Position numbers and translations under genes: made by a program. Source: JAWPNA01 sp045402695 (GTDB lineage Bacteria; Acidobacteriota; Polarisedimenticolia; JACPZX01; DASXTC01). From it: DNA of 7,856 nt. The notes beneath the pieces are model-generated. The model ran no database searches. It saw only the letters and a program-made list of their open reading frames with translations, and was not told the origin of the DNA. Below, piece after piece: positions 1 to 6,478 of the stretch. Within the stretch, counting starts at the first letter, position 1. Every line of letters begins with the position of its first letter. The stretch is taken from contig JAWPNA010000352.1 of assembly GCA_045402695.1 (NCBI GenBank), positions 1 through 7,856 on the forward strand, given 5' to 3'.

Positions 1-11
1 CTGCCCGCCCG

Positions 12-1805
12 CTACTTTTCGCCGGCCTCCTCAATCGGGGCGAGCCCCGGATCCTGATCGAGGAGCTGGCTCTCGCAAAGGGAAGCGTACAGCCCATTGC
101 GGCGGAGGAGCTGCTCGTGGCTCCCCTGCTCGACGACGCGCCCGCGGTTCATCACGATGATGCGGCCGGCGCGCTGCGTGGTGGCGAGACGGTGCGCGAT
201 GGCGATGACGGTACGGCCGCGCATCAGCCGATCGAGGGCCTCGCGGATGGCTATGTCCGATTCCGGATCGACCCCGGAGGTGGCCTCGTCGAGAATCAGG
301 ATCGCCGGGTCCATCAGCAGCGCCCGAGCGATGGCGATCCGCTGTCTCTCGCCGCCCGAGATCTTGAGGCCTCGCTCGCCCACCTCGGTTGCGAGTCCCT
401 CGGGGAGCCGCTTGAGCACCCTGCCGAGGTTGGCGGCCTCCACGGCGCGATCGATCTCGGCCGCGCCGGCCCCCGGCTTGCCGTAGCGGATGTTGTCCTC
501 GATCGTGCCGCTGAAGAGGAACGGATCCTGGGGCACGATCGCCAGGGCGCCGCGAAGCGATTCCAGGGTCAGGTCACGCACGTCCTGGCCGTCGATTGAC
601 ACCGTGCCGGCGTCCGGCTCGATGAAACGCGGCAGCAGCGACACCAACGTGCTCTTGCCGGCCCCGTTGGGACCCACCACGGCCACCATCTCGCCGGCGG
701 CAATCTCGAGAGCCAGCCCCCGCAGGACAGGCTGGTGCTTCCCGAAACCGAACGTGACTCCCTTCAGCGAGATCGACCCTCCACGCGGGTGGAACTCGAG
801 CGCCCCGGGGCGCTCCGTGGCCTCCTTGGTCTTGTCGAGGAAGTTGGCGATCCTCTCCAGCGAAACCATCGACTCCTGGTAGACATCGTTGACCTGGGCC
901 AGCCGCCTCATCGGAGGGAAGAGGAAAGCGGCCAGCGTGTAGAACGCGACGAGCTGACCCCTGGTCATCGCCCCGGAGAGCACGAGCGTGGATCCGTATC
1001 CGAGGACGATCGCCGCGGCTAAGCCGATCAGGCCGTTCGCCCATCCCGCGAGCTGCCCGGAGAAAAGCGCCCGGCGGAGCTGGTGGCGCCTCATGAGGCC
1101 CGTCTGCTCCCGGGCGCGCTCCTCCTCGGCCGCCTCCCGGTTGAACGATTTCACCACGGGCATGCCGGAGATCACCTCCTGAAGCCGGCCCGAGAAGGCC
1201 GAGCGGGCGTTGCGCACCTGGTGGCTCGCCTCGCGCAGGCGGGGAGAGTAGCGGATGAAGCAGAAGGCGTAGGCCGGCAGGACGGCAAGCGTCGCGAGGC
1301 CGAGGCGCAGGTTGAGGCTCACGATGAGCGCCGATACGACTGCGACCGTCACGACGTCGGTGGCCGCCCTCAGGATGCCGTCCTTGATGAGATGGAGGAT
1401 CGCGTTGATGTCGCCGATGAACCGCAGGATGATGCGCCCGGTTGAGGTACCGCGGAAGAACCCCAGGGACAGCCGGGTCATGTGGCGGAACAGATCGCAG
1501 CGCAGATCAAAGATGACGTTCTGCGCCGCGCGCTCGGATGACGCCCGGCGCACCAGCGCGATCAGCCCCTTCAGGAGCGCCACGCCCAGCAGCGCCAGGC
1601 ACAGGGCGCGCACAGCAGCAGCTCGATCCGCCGGCAGCCATGCGGGCGGCTGCCCCCGTGTGTCGAGGACACCGTCCACCAGGTGCCTCAGGATGTAAGG
1701 GACAGGGACATCCACGAGCGCCTGCGCGACGGCGACAGCCAAGGTGAAGGCGAGCGCGCCCCTGTGGGGGCGCGCGTACGGCCAGAAGCGGCGCAGGAGG
1801 TTCAT
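12..1805 (-). CDS. MsbA-like ABC exporter half-transporter (fused permease and ATPase)
   Basis: A complete 597-residue ABC exporter, the usual length for a half-transporter that works as a homodimer in the inner membrane and uses ATP to move a lipid, lipid-linked or drug-like substrate outward. The N-terminal 300 residues hold about six hydrophobic segments (near residues 16-40, 64-85, 150-183 as a pair, 254-278 and 282-299). They include the coupling-helix type stretch KSFNREAAEEER around 219-230. The nucleotide-binding domain follows: Walker A GPNGAGKST at 378-386, Q-loop VPQDPF around 424-429, signature SGGERQR at 483-489, Walker B ILILDE at 502-507, D-loop SGVD at 510-513 and H-loop His538. 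All catalytic motifs are intact. The ATG at 1803-1805 is preferred over a GTG five codons upstream because GGTGATC lies at the right distance before it. Substrate is unknown: MsbA-type lipid export is one option, multidrug export another. The gene is downstream of the decarboxylase on the same strand but has its own promoter. Confidence 0.93.
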   Translation of the reverse strand: MNLLRRFWPYARPHRGALAFTLAVAVAQALVDVPVPYILRHLVDGVLDTRGQPPAWLPADRAAAVRALCLALLGVALLKGLIALVRRASSERAAQNVIFDLRCDLFRHMTRLSLGFFRGTSTGRIILRFIGDINAILHLIKDGILRAATDVVTVAVVSALIVSLNLRLGLATLAVLPAYAFCFIRYSPRLREASHQVRNARSAFSGRLQEVISGMPVVKSFNREAAEEERAREQTGLMRRHQLRRALFSGQLAGWANGLIGLAAAIVLGYGSTLVLSGAMTRGQLVAFYTLAAFLFPPMRRLAQVNDVYQESMVSLERIANFLDKTKEATERPGALEFHPRGGSISLKGVTFGFGKHQPVLRGLALEIAAGEMVAVVGPNGAGKSTLVSLLPRFIEPDAGTVSIDGQDVRDLTLESLRGALAIVPQDPFLFSGTIEDNIRYGKPGAGAAEIDRAVEAANLGRVLKRLPEGLATEVGERGLKISGGERQRIAIARALLMDPAILILDEATSGVDPESDIAIREALDRLMRGRTVIAIAHRLATTQRAGRIIVMNRGRVVEQGSHEQLLRRNGLYASLCESQLLDQDPGLAPIEEAGEK

Positions 1806-1808
1806 CGG

Positions 1809-1814
1809 ATCACC
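1809..1814 (-). promoter_or_regulatory. Ribosome binding site of the ABC exporter (decides the start)
   Basis: Read on the minus strand this is GGTGAT followed by C, complementary to the 3' end of 16S rRNA in the AGGAGGTGATC register. Seven bases separate the second G from the ATG at 1803-1805. That spacing suits the ATG and argues against the GTG at 1818-1820, which has no purine-rich stretch ahead of it. No mapping data are visible here, so the start remains a prediction. Confidence 0.5.
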
Positions 1815-1859
1815 AGGCACAGGGCGGGGACGGGACGCGGCCGCCGGAAAGCCTCTCCG

Positions 1860-1887
1860 AATATACGGATAGAGCCACGCATGTCAA
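1860..1887 (-). promoter_or_regulatory. Sigma-70-type promoter for the ABC exporter
   Basis: On the minus strand a perfect -35 hexamer TTGACA (plus positions 1882-1887) is followed after 16 bases by TATATT (1860-1865), which matches the -10 consensus at five of six positions. Transcription would begin near 1853, giving an untranslated leader of roughly 48 bases before the exporter ATG. The element lies in the 101-base gap after the decarboxylase stop, so the exporter need not depend on read-through from the decarboxylase. Such an AT-rich, near-consensus match stands out in otherwise very GC-rich DNA. Confidence 0.68.
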
Positions 1888-1906
1888 CGGCGTGCCGGGA
1901 GCGTGC

Positions 1907-3343
1907 TCAGCCTGTCGTGCCGGCGCCGGCGGCCGCGCGCACTTCCTCCAGCATCCGATCCACGTGCCGCTCGCGCGACAGGTAGGAGGTCGCGCAGAAA
2001 CGGATCACGCGCCGTCCTCCCAGGACCGACGTGGAGATCCAGGCGCGGCCGCGGCGCTCCACTGTGGTCTGGACCTTCATCTGCAGTTGGTCGAGATCCT
2101 CTTCCCTGCCTCTCAGCCCGGGCGGAACGCACCGGAAGCAGACCACGCCGAGACTGGGAGACGAGATCAGCTCCAAGTCGTCCGAGTCCCGCACGATCCG
2201 CGCAAGGTACTCGGCCAGCGCGACCTGGCGATTGATGGCCTCCTCGTAGCCGCGCCTGCCATGGTGCTTGAGCGACAGCCACACCTTCAAGGCATCGAGC
2301 CGGCGCGATCCGGCCGCTCCGAACTGAAACAGGTTGAGATCCTCGTGCTCGGCGAAGACCTGGTCCGAGACGTAGTGCGGCCTCACCTCGAACGTGCGCC
2401 TCAGCGCCGAGCCGTCCTTCGTGAGGATGGCCCCCGCGGCGAACGGCACGGCGAACCACTTGTGCGGATCGAGCGTGATCGAATCGGCCCGCTCGATCCC
2501 GGCGAGCTGATCGCGGTGCGCCGACGACAGGCGTGCGGCGCCGCCCCATGCCGCGTCCACGTGATACCAGACCTTGTGACGGGCGCAGAGATCGGCCAGG
2601 TCTTCCAGGGGATCGATCGCGCCGCTCGTCGTGGTGCCCGCGATGCCGACCACGCAGAACGGCAGCCTGCCCGCGGCGCGGTCCGCGAGAATCTGCCGTT
2701 CGAGCGCCGCGGGGACGATGCGCGACGAGGCATCGCACTCGATTTTGCGCATGCCCTGCAGCCCGAGTCCCAGCATATCGGCGATCTTGTCAAGCGAGTA
2801 ATGCGACTGGGTGGACACATAGAAGGTGGGCCGCCCTTCGGCCGCCGCCACGCCGATGCGCTTCACATCGGGGACCTTCTCGTCGAGCGCCACCTTGAGT
2901 CCCGTGTAGTTGGCCAGGCTGCCGCCGCTGGTGAGCGTGCCGAAGGCCGTTGCAGGGTAGTCCACCAGATCGCACAGCCATCGGATCACGGTCTTCTCGA
3001 TGTGCGAGCCGGCCGGCCCGTGGCTCCAGGCCGCCATGTTCTGGTTGATCGTCGAGGCGATGGCGTCGGCGTAGACGCCGGCGACGGTGGGGGTGGGGTT
3101 GAACAGCCCGAAGTAGCACGGCGATGCCAGGTGAAAGGAGTTGGGAATCACCTTCTCCTTCACCTCGGCCAGCAGGGTGAACGGGTCGGCGCCTACTTCC
3201 GGAAGCGGCTCGGCGAAGATCTGATCGAGTCGATCGGGCTCCTCGGGCCAGATCGACCTGGTCTCGAGATGCGCGTAGTAGTCGGCGATCAGATCGGCCA
3301 CCTCGCGACCGAAAGCGCGAATGTCCTTCTCGCTCCATTGCAT
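1907..3343 (-). CDS. PLP-dependent group II amino-acid decarboxylase
   Basis: A complete 478-residue cytosolic enzyme of the fold-type I, group II decarboxylase family (aromatic-amino-acid, glutamate, cysteine-sulfinate and diaminobutyrate decarboxylases). It should remove the alpha-carboxyl of an amino acid to give an amine and CO2. Visible landmarks are TSGGS at 138-142 (phosphate-binding region), His181 in SHYSLDK (expected to stack on the PLP ring), GTTTSG around 236-241, HVDAAWGG at 261-268 with Asp263 for the pyridine nitrogen, and DPHKW at 292-296 with Lys295 as the Schiff-base lysine. Length is typical and no key residue is missing. DPHKW resembles aromatic decarboxylases, whereas DAAWGG resembles the glutamate or sulfinate branch, so the substrate cannot be named. 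The ATG at 3341-3343 is chosen over an in-frame ATG 23 codons upstream because AAAGGA stands ten bases before it and the extra residues look non-conserved. It is divergent from hpnC. Confidence 0.9.
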   Translation of the reverse strand: MQWSEKDIRAFGREVADLIADYYAHLETRSIWPEEPDRLDQIFAEPLPEVGADPFTLLAEVKEKVIPNSFHLASPCYFGLFNPTPTVAGVYADAIASTINQNMAAWSHGPAGSHIEKTVIRWLCDLVDYPATAFGTLTSGGSLANYTGLKVALDEKVPDVKRIGVAAAEGRPTFYVSTQSHYSLDKIADMLGLGLQGMRKIECDASSRIVPAALERQILADRAAGRLPFCVVGIAGTTTSGAIDPLEDLADLCARHKVWYHVDAAWGGAARLSSAHRDQLAGIERADSITLDPHKWFAVPFAAGAILTKDGSALRRTFEVRPHYVSDQVFAEHEDLNLFQFGAAGSRRLDALKVWLSLKHHGRRGYEEAINRQVALAEYLARIVRDSDDLELISSPSLGVVCFRCVPPGLRGREEDLDQLQMKVQTTVERRGRAWISTSVLGGRRVIRFCATSYLSRERHVDRMLEEVRAAAGAGTTG

Positions 3344-3353
3344 CGTGGTGGTA

Positions 3354-3359
3354 TCCTTT
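3354..3359 (-). promoter_or_regulatory. Ribosome binding site of the decarboxylase (decides the start)
   Basis: On the minus strand the sequence reads AAAGGA, ten bases ahead of the ATG at 3341-3343. It is the only good Shine-Dalgarno match near the candidate starts. It supports the 478-residue form rather than the 501-residue form, whose start lies at 3410-3412 right against hpnC. Confidence 0.55.
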
Positions 3360-3403
3360 CGCGGGCCTGGGGCCGTTGGTGCCGGGATGAACGCGGGTGC
3401 CGT

Positions 3404-3409
3404 AGTATA
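3404..3409 (-). promoter_or_regulatory. Possible -10 element for the decarboxylase
   Basis: The minus strand reads TATACT, five of six matches to the -10 consensus, and would place a start site near 3397 with a leader of about 54 bases. No good -35 hexamer is visible at 15-19 bases upstream: the best-spaced candidate, TGTGAA inside the 5' end of hpnC, is poor. The overlapping plus-strand TAGTAT/TATACA could instead serve hpnC. Only a tentative call. Confidence 0.3.
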
Positions 3410-3412
3410 CAC

Positions 3413-4267
3413 ATGACATTCTCCCCTTCACAGATCGCCGCGGCGTACGCGCATTGCGAGAAGGCCGCGCGCGATCACTACGAGAACTTCCCGGTCGCGT
3501 CGCTGTTGCTTCCGAAGGGCAAGCGCCGGCACGTGGCGGCGATCTACGCCTTCGCGCGCCAGGCCGACGACTTCGCCGACGAGGCGGCCTACGACGGCCG
3601 GCGGCTCGAGCAGCTCGAACAGTGGAGGCGCAGCCTGGATGAGGCCGCGGCGGGCATCGCGGAGCATCCCGTCTTCATCGCCCTGGCCGACACCATTTCC
3701 TCGCAGAAACTCCCCGTCGATCTGCTGCGCGATCTGCTCAGGGCTTTCGTGCAGGATCTCACGGTGCGCGGCTACGAGACCTTCGACGACCTGCTGGCCT
3801 ACTGCCGGCTCTCGGCCAATCCCATCGGACGCCTGGTGCTGCACTTGTTCGGCCATGACGAGGAGCGGCTGCTGGTAAAGTCCGACGCCATCTGCACGGC
3901 CCTGCAGCTTGCCAACTTCTGGCAGGACGTTTCACTCGATCTCGACAAGGGGCGCTGCTACATCCCGCGAGAGGATCTGACGAGGTTCAGGTGCTCCATG
4001 GAGGATCTGGCGCGCCGGAGCCCCACCGCGCCCTTCGTCGAGGTCATGCGATTCGAGGTGGCCCGCACGCGCTCGTTGTTTCTCCGCGGCGCCGGCCTGC
4101 CCGCTCAGGTGGGTGGACGCCTGGGCTTCGAGCTGAAGCTGGTCGTGAGCGGCGGGCTGCGCATCCTCGACAAGATCGAGGAGGCGGGCTGCGACGTGTT
4201 CAGCCGCCGGCCGTCCTTGACGGCGCCCGACTGGGGCCGGCTGTTGGTCAAGGCGCCTTGGGCATGA
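3413..4267 (+). CDS. hpnC: Hydroxysqualene synthase HpnC
   Basis: A complete 284-residue member of the squalene/phytoene synthase family. By established work on HpnC it converts presqualene diphosphate, made by HpnD, to hydroxysqualene in the route from FPP to squalene. The N-terminal HYENFPVAS (22-30) is typical of HpnC rather than HpnD. The two Mg-diphosphate sites appear as DDFAD at 52-56 and DVSLDLDKGRCYIP at 172-185. Length is normal. The reading frame stays open far upstream, antisense to the decarboxylase, but similarity to the family begins at the ATG at 3413. No clear Shine-Dalgarno sequence precedes it. It is the first gene of hpnCDE, overlaps hpnD by four bases (ATGA), and is divergent from the decarboxylase across 69 bases. 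A generic phytoene synthase is the alternative, made unlikely by the hpnD and hpnE neighbours. Confidence 0.93.
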   Translation: MTFSPSQIAAAYAHCEKAARDHYENFPVASLLLPKGKRRHVAAIYAFARQADDFADEAAYDGRRLEQLEQWRRSLDEAAAGIAEHPVFIALADTISSQKLPVDLLRDLLRAFVQDLTVRGYETFDDLLAYCRLSANPIGRLVLHLFGHDEERLLVKSDAICTALQLANFWQDVSLDLDKGRCYIPREDLTRFRCSMEDLARRSPTAPFVEVMRFEVARTRSLFLRGAGLPAQVGGRLGFELKLVVSGGLRILDKIEEAGCDVFSRRPSLTAPDWGRLLVKAPWA

Positions 4268-5127
4268 ACGACCAGCATTACGTCCGGAGGCTGGCGCGCG
4301 CCAGCGGCAGCAACTTCTACTACTCGTTTCTCTTCCTGCCGGGCGCTCAGCGCGAGGCGATCCACGCGGTGTACGCTTTCTGCCGCGCGGTGGACGACTC
4401 GGTGGACCAGGCGGACGGCGAAGAGGAGGCCGCGCGCCAAGTCTCCTTCTGGCGCGACGAGCTGGCGGCCTGCGGCGCCGGAAATGCGCGCCGTCCGGTC
4501 CACCCCATCACGCGGACGCTGGCCGCCCACTTGGGCCGGTACCCGATCCAGCGCCGGCACCTCGAGGAGATCATCGAAGGCGTCGCGATGGACGTCGCGC
4601 CGCGGCGCTACCGTACCTTCGAGGAGCTGCGCGAGTACTGCTACCGCGTCGCGTCGGCCGTGGGGTTGGTCTGCATCGAGATCTTCGGCTATCGCGAGGC
4701 CGCGGCGCGCGACTACGCCGTCAACCTCGGGCTCGCGTTCCAGATGACCAACATCCTGCGGGACGTGGGCGACGACGCGAAGAAGGGGCGCGTCTACCTC
4801 CCGCTGGAGGAGATGGCCCGGTTCGGATGCGGCGAGGAGGATCTCAAGGCGCAGCGCCCCTCGGCGAGCTTCCTCGAGCTGATGAAGTTCGAGGCGGCTC
4901 GCGCGCGCGGCCTGTTCGCCCGGGCGAAGAGCGTTTTCCCCGCCCGGGATCGGCGCACGCTGTTCGCCGCCGAGATCATGGGCGCCATCTACGAGGCAAT
5001 TCTCGAGGAGATCGAGAGGCGGGGCTTCGATGTGCTGAGCTCCAGGGTGACTCTCTCCCGCCCGCGCAAGCTGGCCATCGCCACCCGGCTGTTCGTCAGA
5101 AGCCGGCTGAGCCCCCGTGCTGCATGA
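4264..5127 (+). CDS. hpnD: Presqualene diphosphate synthase HpnD
   Basis: A complete 287-residue squalene/phytoene synthase-family enzyme. HpnD condenses two farnesyl diphosphates to presqualene diphosphate, the substrate of HpnC. The first aspartate-rich site is DDSVD at 44-48 within YAFCRAVDDSVD, and the second is DVGDDAKKGRVYLP at 167-180. The paired EIIEGVAMD (102-110), with its acidic residues, and the NILRDVGDD region are characteristic of the family. The start ATG overlaps the hpnC stop as ATGA, a standard arrangement for translational coupling. A weak AAGG sits ten bases upstream inside a 12-base palindrome. HpnC and HpnD are clear paralogues in fold but differ in the motif residues, which agrees with their separate half-reactions. 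hpnE follows after 18 bases. Phytoene synthase activity is a less likely alternative. Confidence 0.94.
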   Translation: MNDQHYVRRLARASGSNFYYSFLFLPGAQREAIHAVYAFCRAVDDSVDQADGEEEAARQVSFWRDELAACGAGNARRPVHPITRTLAAHLGRYPIQRRHLEEIIEGVAMDVAPRRYRTFEELREYCYRVASAVGLVCIEIFGYREAAARDYAVNLGLAFQMTNILRDVGDDAKKGRVYLPLEEMARFGCGEEDLKAQRPSASFLELMKFEAARARGLFARAKSVFPARDRRTLFAAEIMGAIYEAILEEIERRGFDVLSSRVTLSRPRKLAIATRLFVRSRLSPRAA

Positions 5128-5138
5128 GCGCCGCGTGA

Positions 5139-5163
5139 GCGCCCCATGAGGGGCATGGGGCGC
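5139..5163 (+). promoter_or_regulatory. GC-rich hairpin enclosing the hpnE start codons
   Basis: GCGCCCC at 5139-5145 is perfectly complementary to GGGGCGC at 5157-5163, giving a seven-pair all-GC stem with an 11-base loop. A competing shorter hairpin pairs GCCCC (5141-5145) with GGGGC (5150-5154) around the tetraloop ATGA. Both candidate hpnE start codons, 5146 and 5155, lie in or beside these structures, and the hpnD stop is only 11 bases upstream of the stem. This suggests that hpnE translation depends on ribosomes finishing hpnD. The base pairing is seen directly; the regulatory role is inferred. Confidence 0.4.
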
Positions 5164-6471
5164 GTCGTCGTCATCGGGGCGGGGTTCGCCGGCTTGTCGT
5201 GCGCCGCGGCGCTGGCCGGACGCGGCGCCCGCGTGACGGTGCTGGAGGCTCGCCGAGCGGGAGGCGGCCGCGCCGGGTCGTTCGTGGACGCGGCCACGGG
5301 CGACATGGTGGACAACGGCCAGCATCTGTTCATGGCCTGCTACCGCGAGACGCGCCGATTCCTCGGCGTGCTCGGGACCGAGAAGCTCGTCCGCTTCCAG
5401 AAGGATCTGACCATCACCTACCTCGACGGCGGGAAGAGGACGCTTCTGAAGTGCCCCCCGCTTCCCGCGCCGTGGCACCTGCTGTCCGGAGTGCTGACAT
5501 TGAAGGGGCCCGGTCTGACAGACCGGATCGCGCTGCTTGCCGCCGCTCCGGCGCTGCGGCGGCTGCGGACAGAAGGTGCCGTTTCCGCGCTCGAGGGGAT
5601 CACCGTGACGCAGTGGCTCGACGCGCTGCGCCAGACCGAGAACCTCAGACGATGGTTGTGGCATCCGCTGGCCATCGCCACACTGAACGAGTCGCCCGAT
5701 CGGGCGCCGGCCTCGCTGCTGGCGCGCGTGCTGGTGGAAGGGTTCCTGCAGGATCGCCGCGCCTCGGGACTGGGGGTGGCCACCGTGGGGCTCGACCAGT
5801 TGTACGTGGAGCCTGCCTGCCGCTACGTCGCCGAGCGCGGCGGTGAGGTGCGAACGGGGGTGACCGTGGCGCGGCTGCGCCTGGCCGGTGATCGCGTCGA
5901 GGCCGCCGAGGCCAAGGACGGCGAGATAATCGGCGCCGATCTGTTCGTGAGCTGCGTGCCCCCGCAGGCGCTGGCCCGCATGGGTGTGGCCATGCCTCAA
6001 CTGGAGCGCTTCGAGTCCTCGCCGATCCTCTCGGTGAACCTCTGGCTGGACCGCCCCGTCTCCGAGGTGGCCGACTTCGACTTCGCGGGGGTGGTGGGCC
6101 GCCAGGTCCACTGGCTGTTCAACAAGGAGAGGATCCTCGGCGGCCGCGCCACCCACCTCTCCGCCGTGATCAGCGCCGCGCGCGGCCTGGTCGGCCTCGA
6201 CAACGAGCAGATCAGCGCGATGGTGTGGCGGGAGGTGCAGGAGTGCCTGCCGGCCGCTCGGGACGCGCGGTTGTTGCGGTCGCTCGTCGTGCGGGAGCGG
6301 ACCGCGACCTTCGCGGCGACCGTCCAGACCGAGCCTCTGCGCCCGGGCCCTCGCTCCCCCTATGCGAACCTGCTTCTGGCGGGCGACTGGACCCAGCGCG
6401 GGATGCCGGCCACCATCGAGACAGCCGTCAGGAGCGGCCATCGCTGCGCCGAGATCGTGCTTTCTGCGTGA
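5146..6471 (+). CDS. hpnE: Hydroxysqualene dehydroxylase HpnE (FAD-dependent)
   Basis: A complete flavoprotein of up to 441 residues from the amine-oxidase/phytoene-desaturase superfamily. HpnE is known to reduce hydroxysqualene to squalene, using FAD, as the last step of the HpnCDE route. The N-terminal dinucleotide-binding fold is clear: VVVIGAGFAGLSCA at 7-20 holds the GxGxxG loop, and VLEAR at 32-36 ends the second strand with the ribose-binding Glu. GGGRAGSF (39-46) is the usual flavin-contacting stretch. Near the C terminus LLLAGDWTQRGMPATIETAVRSG (409-431, quoted here in two parts: LLLAGDWTQRG, then MPATIETAVRSG) closes the FAD site. Length fits the family. Start choice is open between ATG 5146 and ATG 5155; neither has a well-spaced Shine-Dalgarno and both lie in a hairpin. 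It ends 7 bases from the convergent hydrolase. A carotenoid desaturase is the alternative, disfavoured by operon position. Confidence 0.92.
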   Translation: MRGMGRVVVIGAGFAGLSCAAALAGRGARVTVLEARRAGGGRAGSFVDAATGDMVDNGQHLFMACYRETRRFLGVLGTEKLVRFQKDLTITYLDGGKRTLLKCPPLPAPWHLLSGVLTLKGPGLTDRIALLAAAPALRRLRTEGAVSALEGITVTQWLDALRQTENLRRWLWHPLAIATLNESPDRAPASLLARVLVEGFLQDRRASGLGVATVGLDQLYVEPACRYVAERGGEVRTGVTVARLRLAGDRVEAAEAKDGEIIGADLFVSCVPPQALARMGVAMPQLERFESSPILSVNLWLDRPVSEVADFDFAGVVGRQVHWLFNKERILGGRATHLSAVISAARGLVGLDNEQISAMVWREVQECLPAARDARLLRSLVVRERTATFAATVQTEPLRPGPRSPYANLLLAGDWTQRGMPATIETAVRSGHRCAEIVLSA

Positions 6472-6478
6472 GCTATCT

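Noticed and set aside
1806..1820. GTG at 1818-1820 as start of the ABC exporter, adding five residues
   Set aside because: No Shine-Dalgarno precedes it, while the ATG at 1803-1805 has GGTGATC at suitable spacing and begins the usual MNLLRRF-type N terminus.
1892..3412. Plus-strand open frame of some 500 codons running straight into hpnC, as if hpnC had a very long N-terminal extension
   Set aside because: It is antisense to the well-supported decarboxylase, has low-complexity Arg/Gly/Ala-rich composition, and family similarity begins only at the ATG at 3413.
5124..5138. Four-codon mini-ORF (ATG to TGA) overlapping the hpnD stop ahead of hpnE
   Set aside because: It is too short and lacks a ribosome site; its ATGA overlap with the hpnD stop is easily explained by chance, though it lies in the coupling region already described.
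4105..6441. Minus-strand open frame of 778 codons across hpnC, hpnD and hpnE
   Set aside because: It is the complement of three recognised genes, with His/Arg/Gly-rich sequence and no domain motif. Such frames are common in high-GC DNA with few stop codons.
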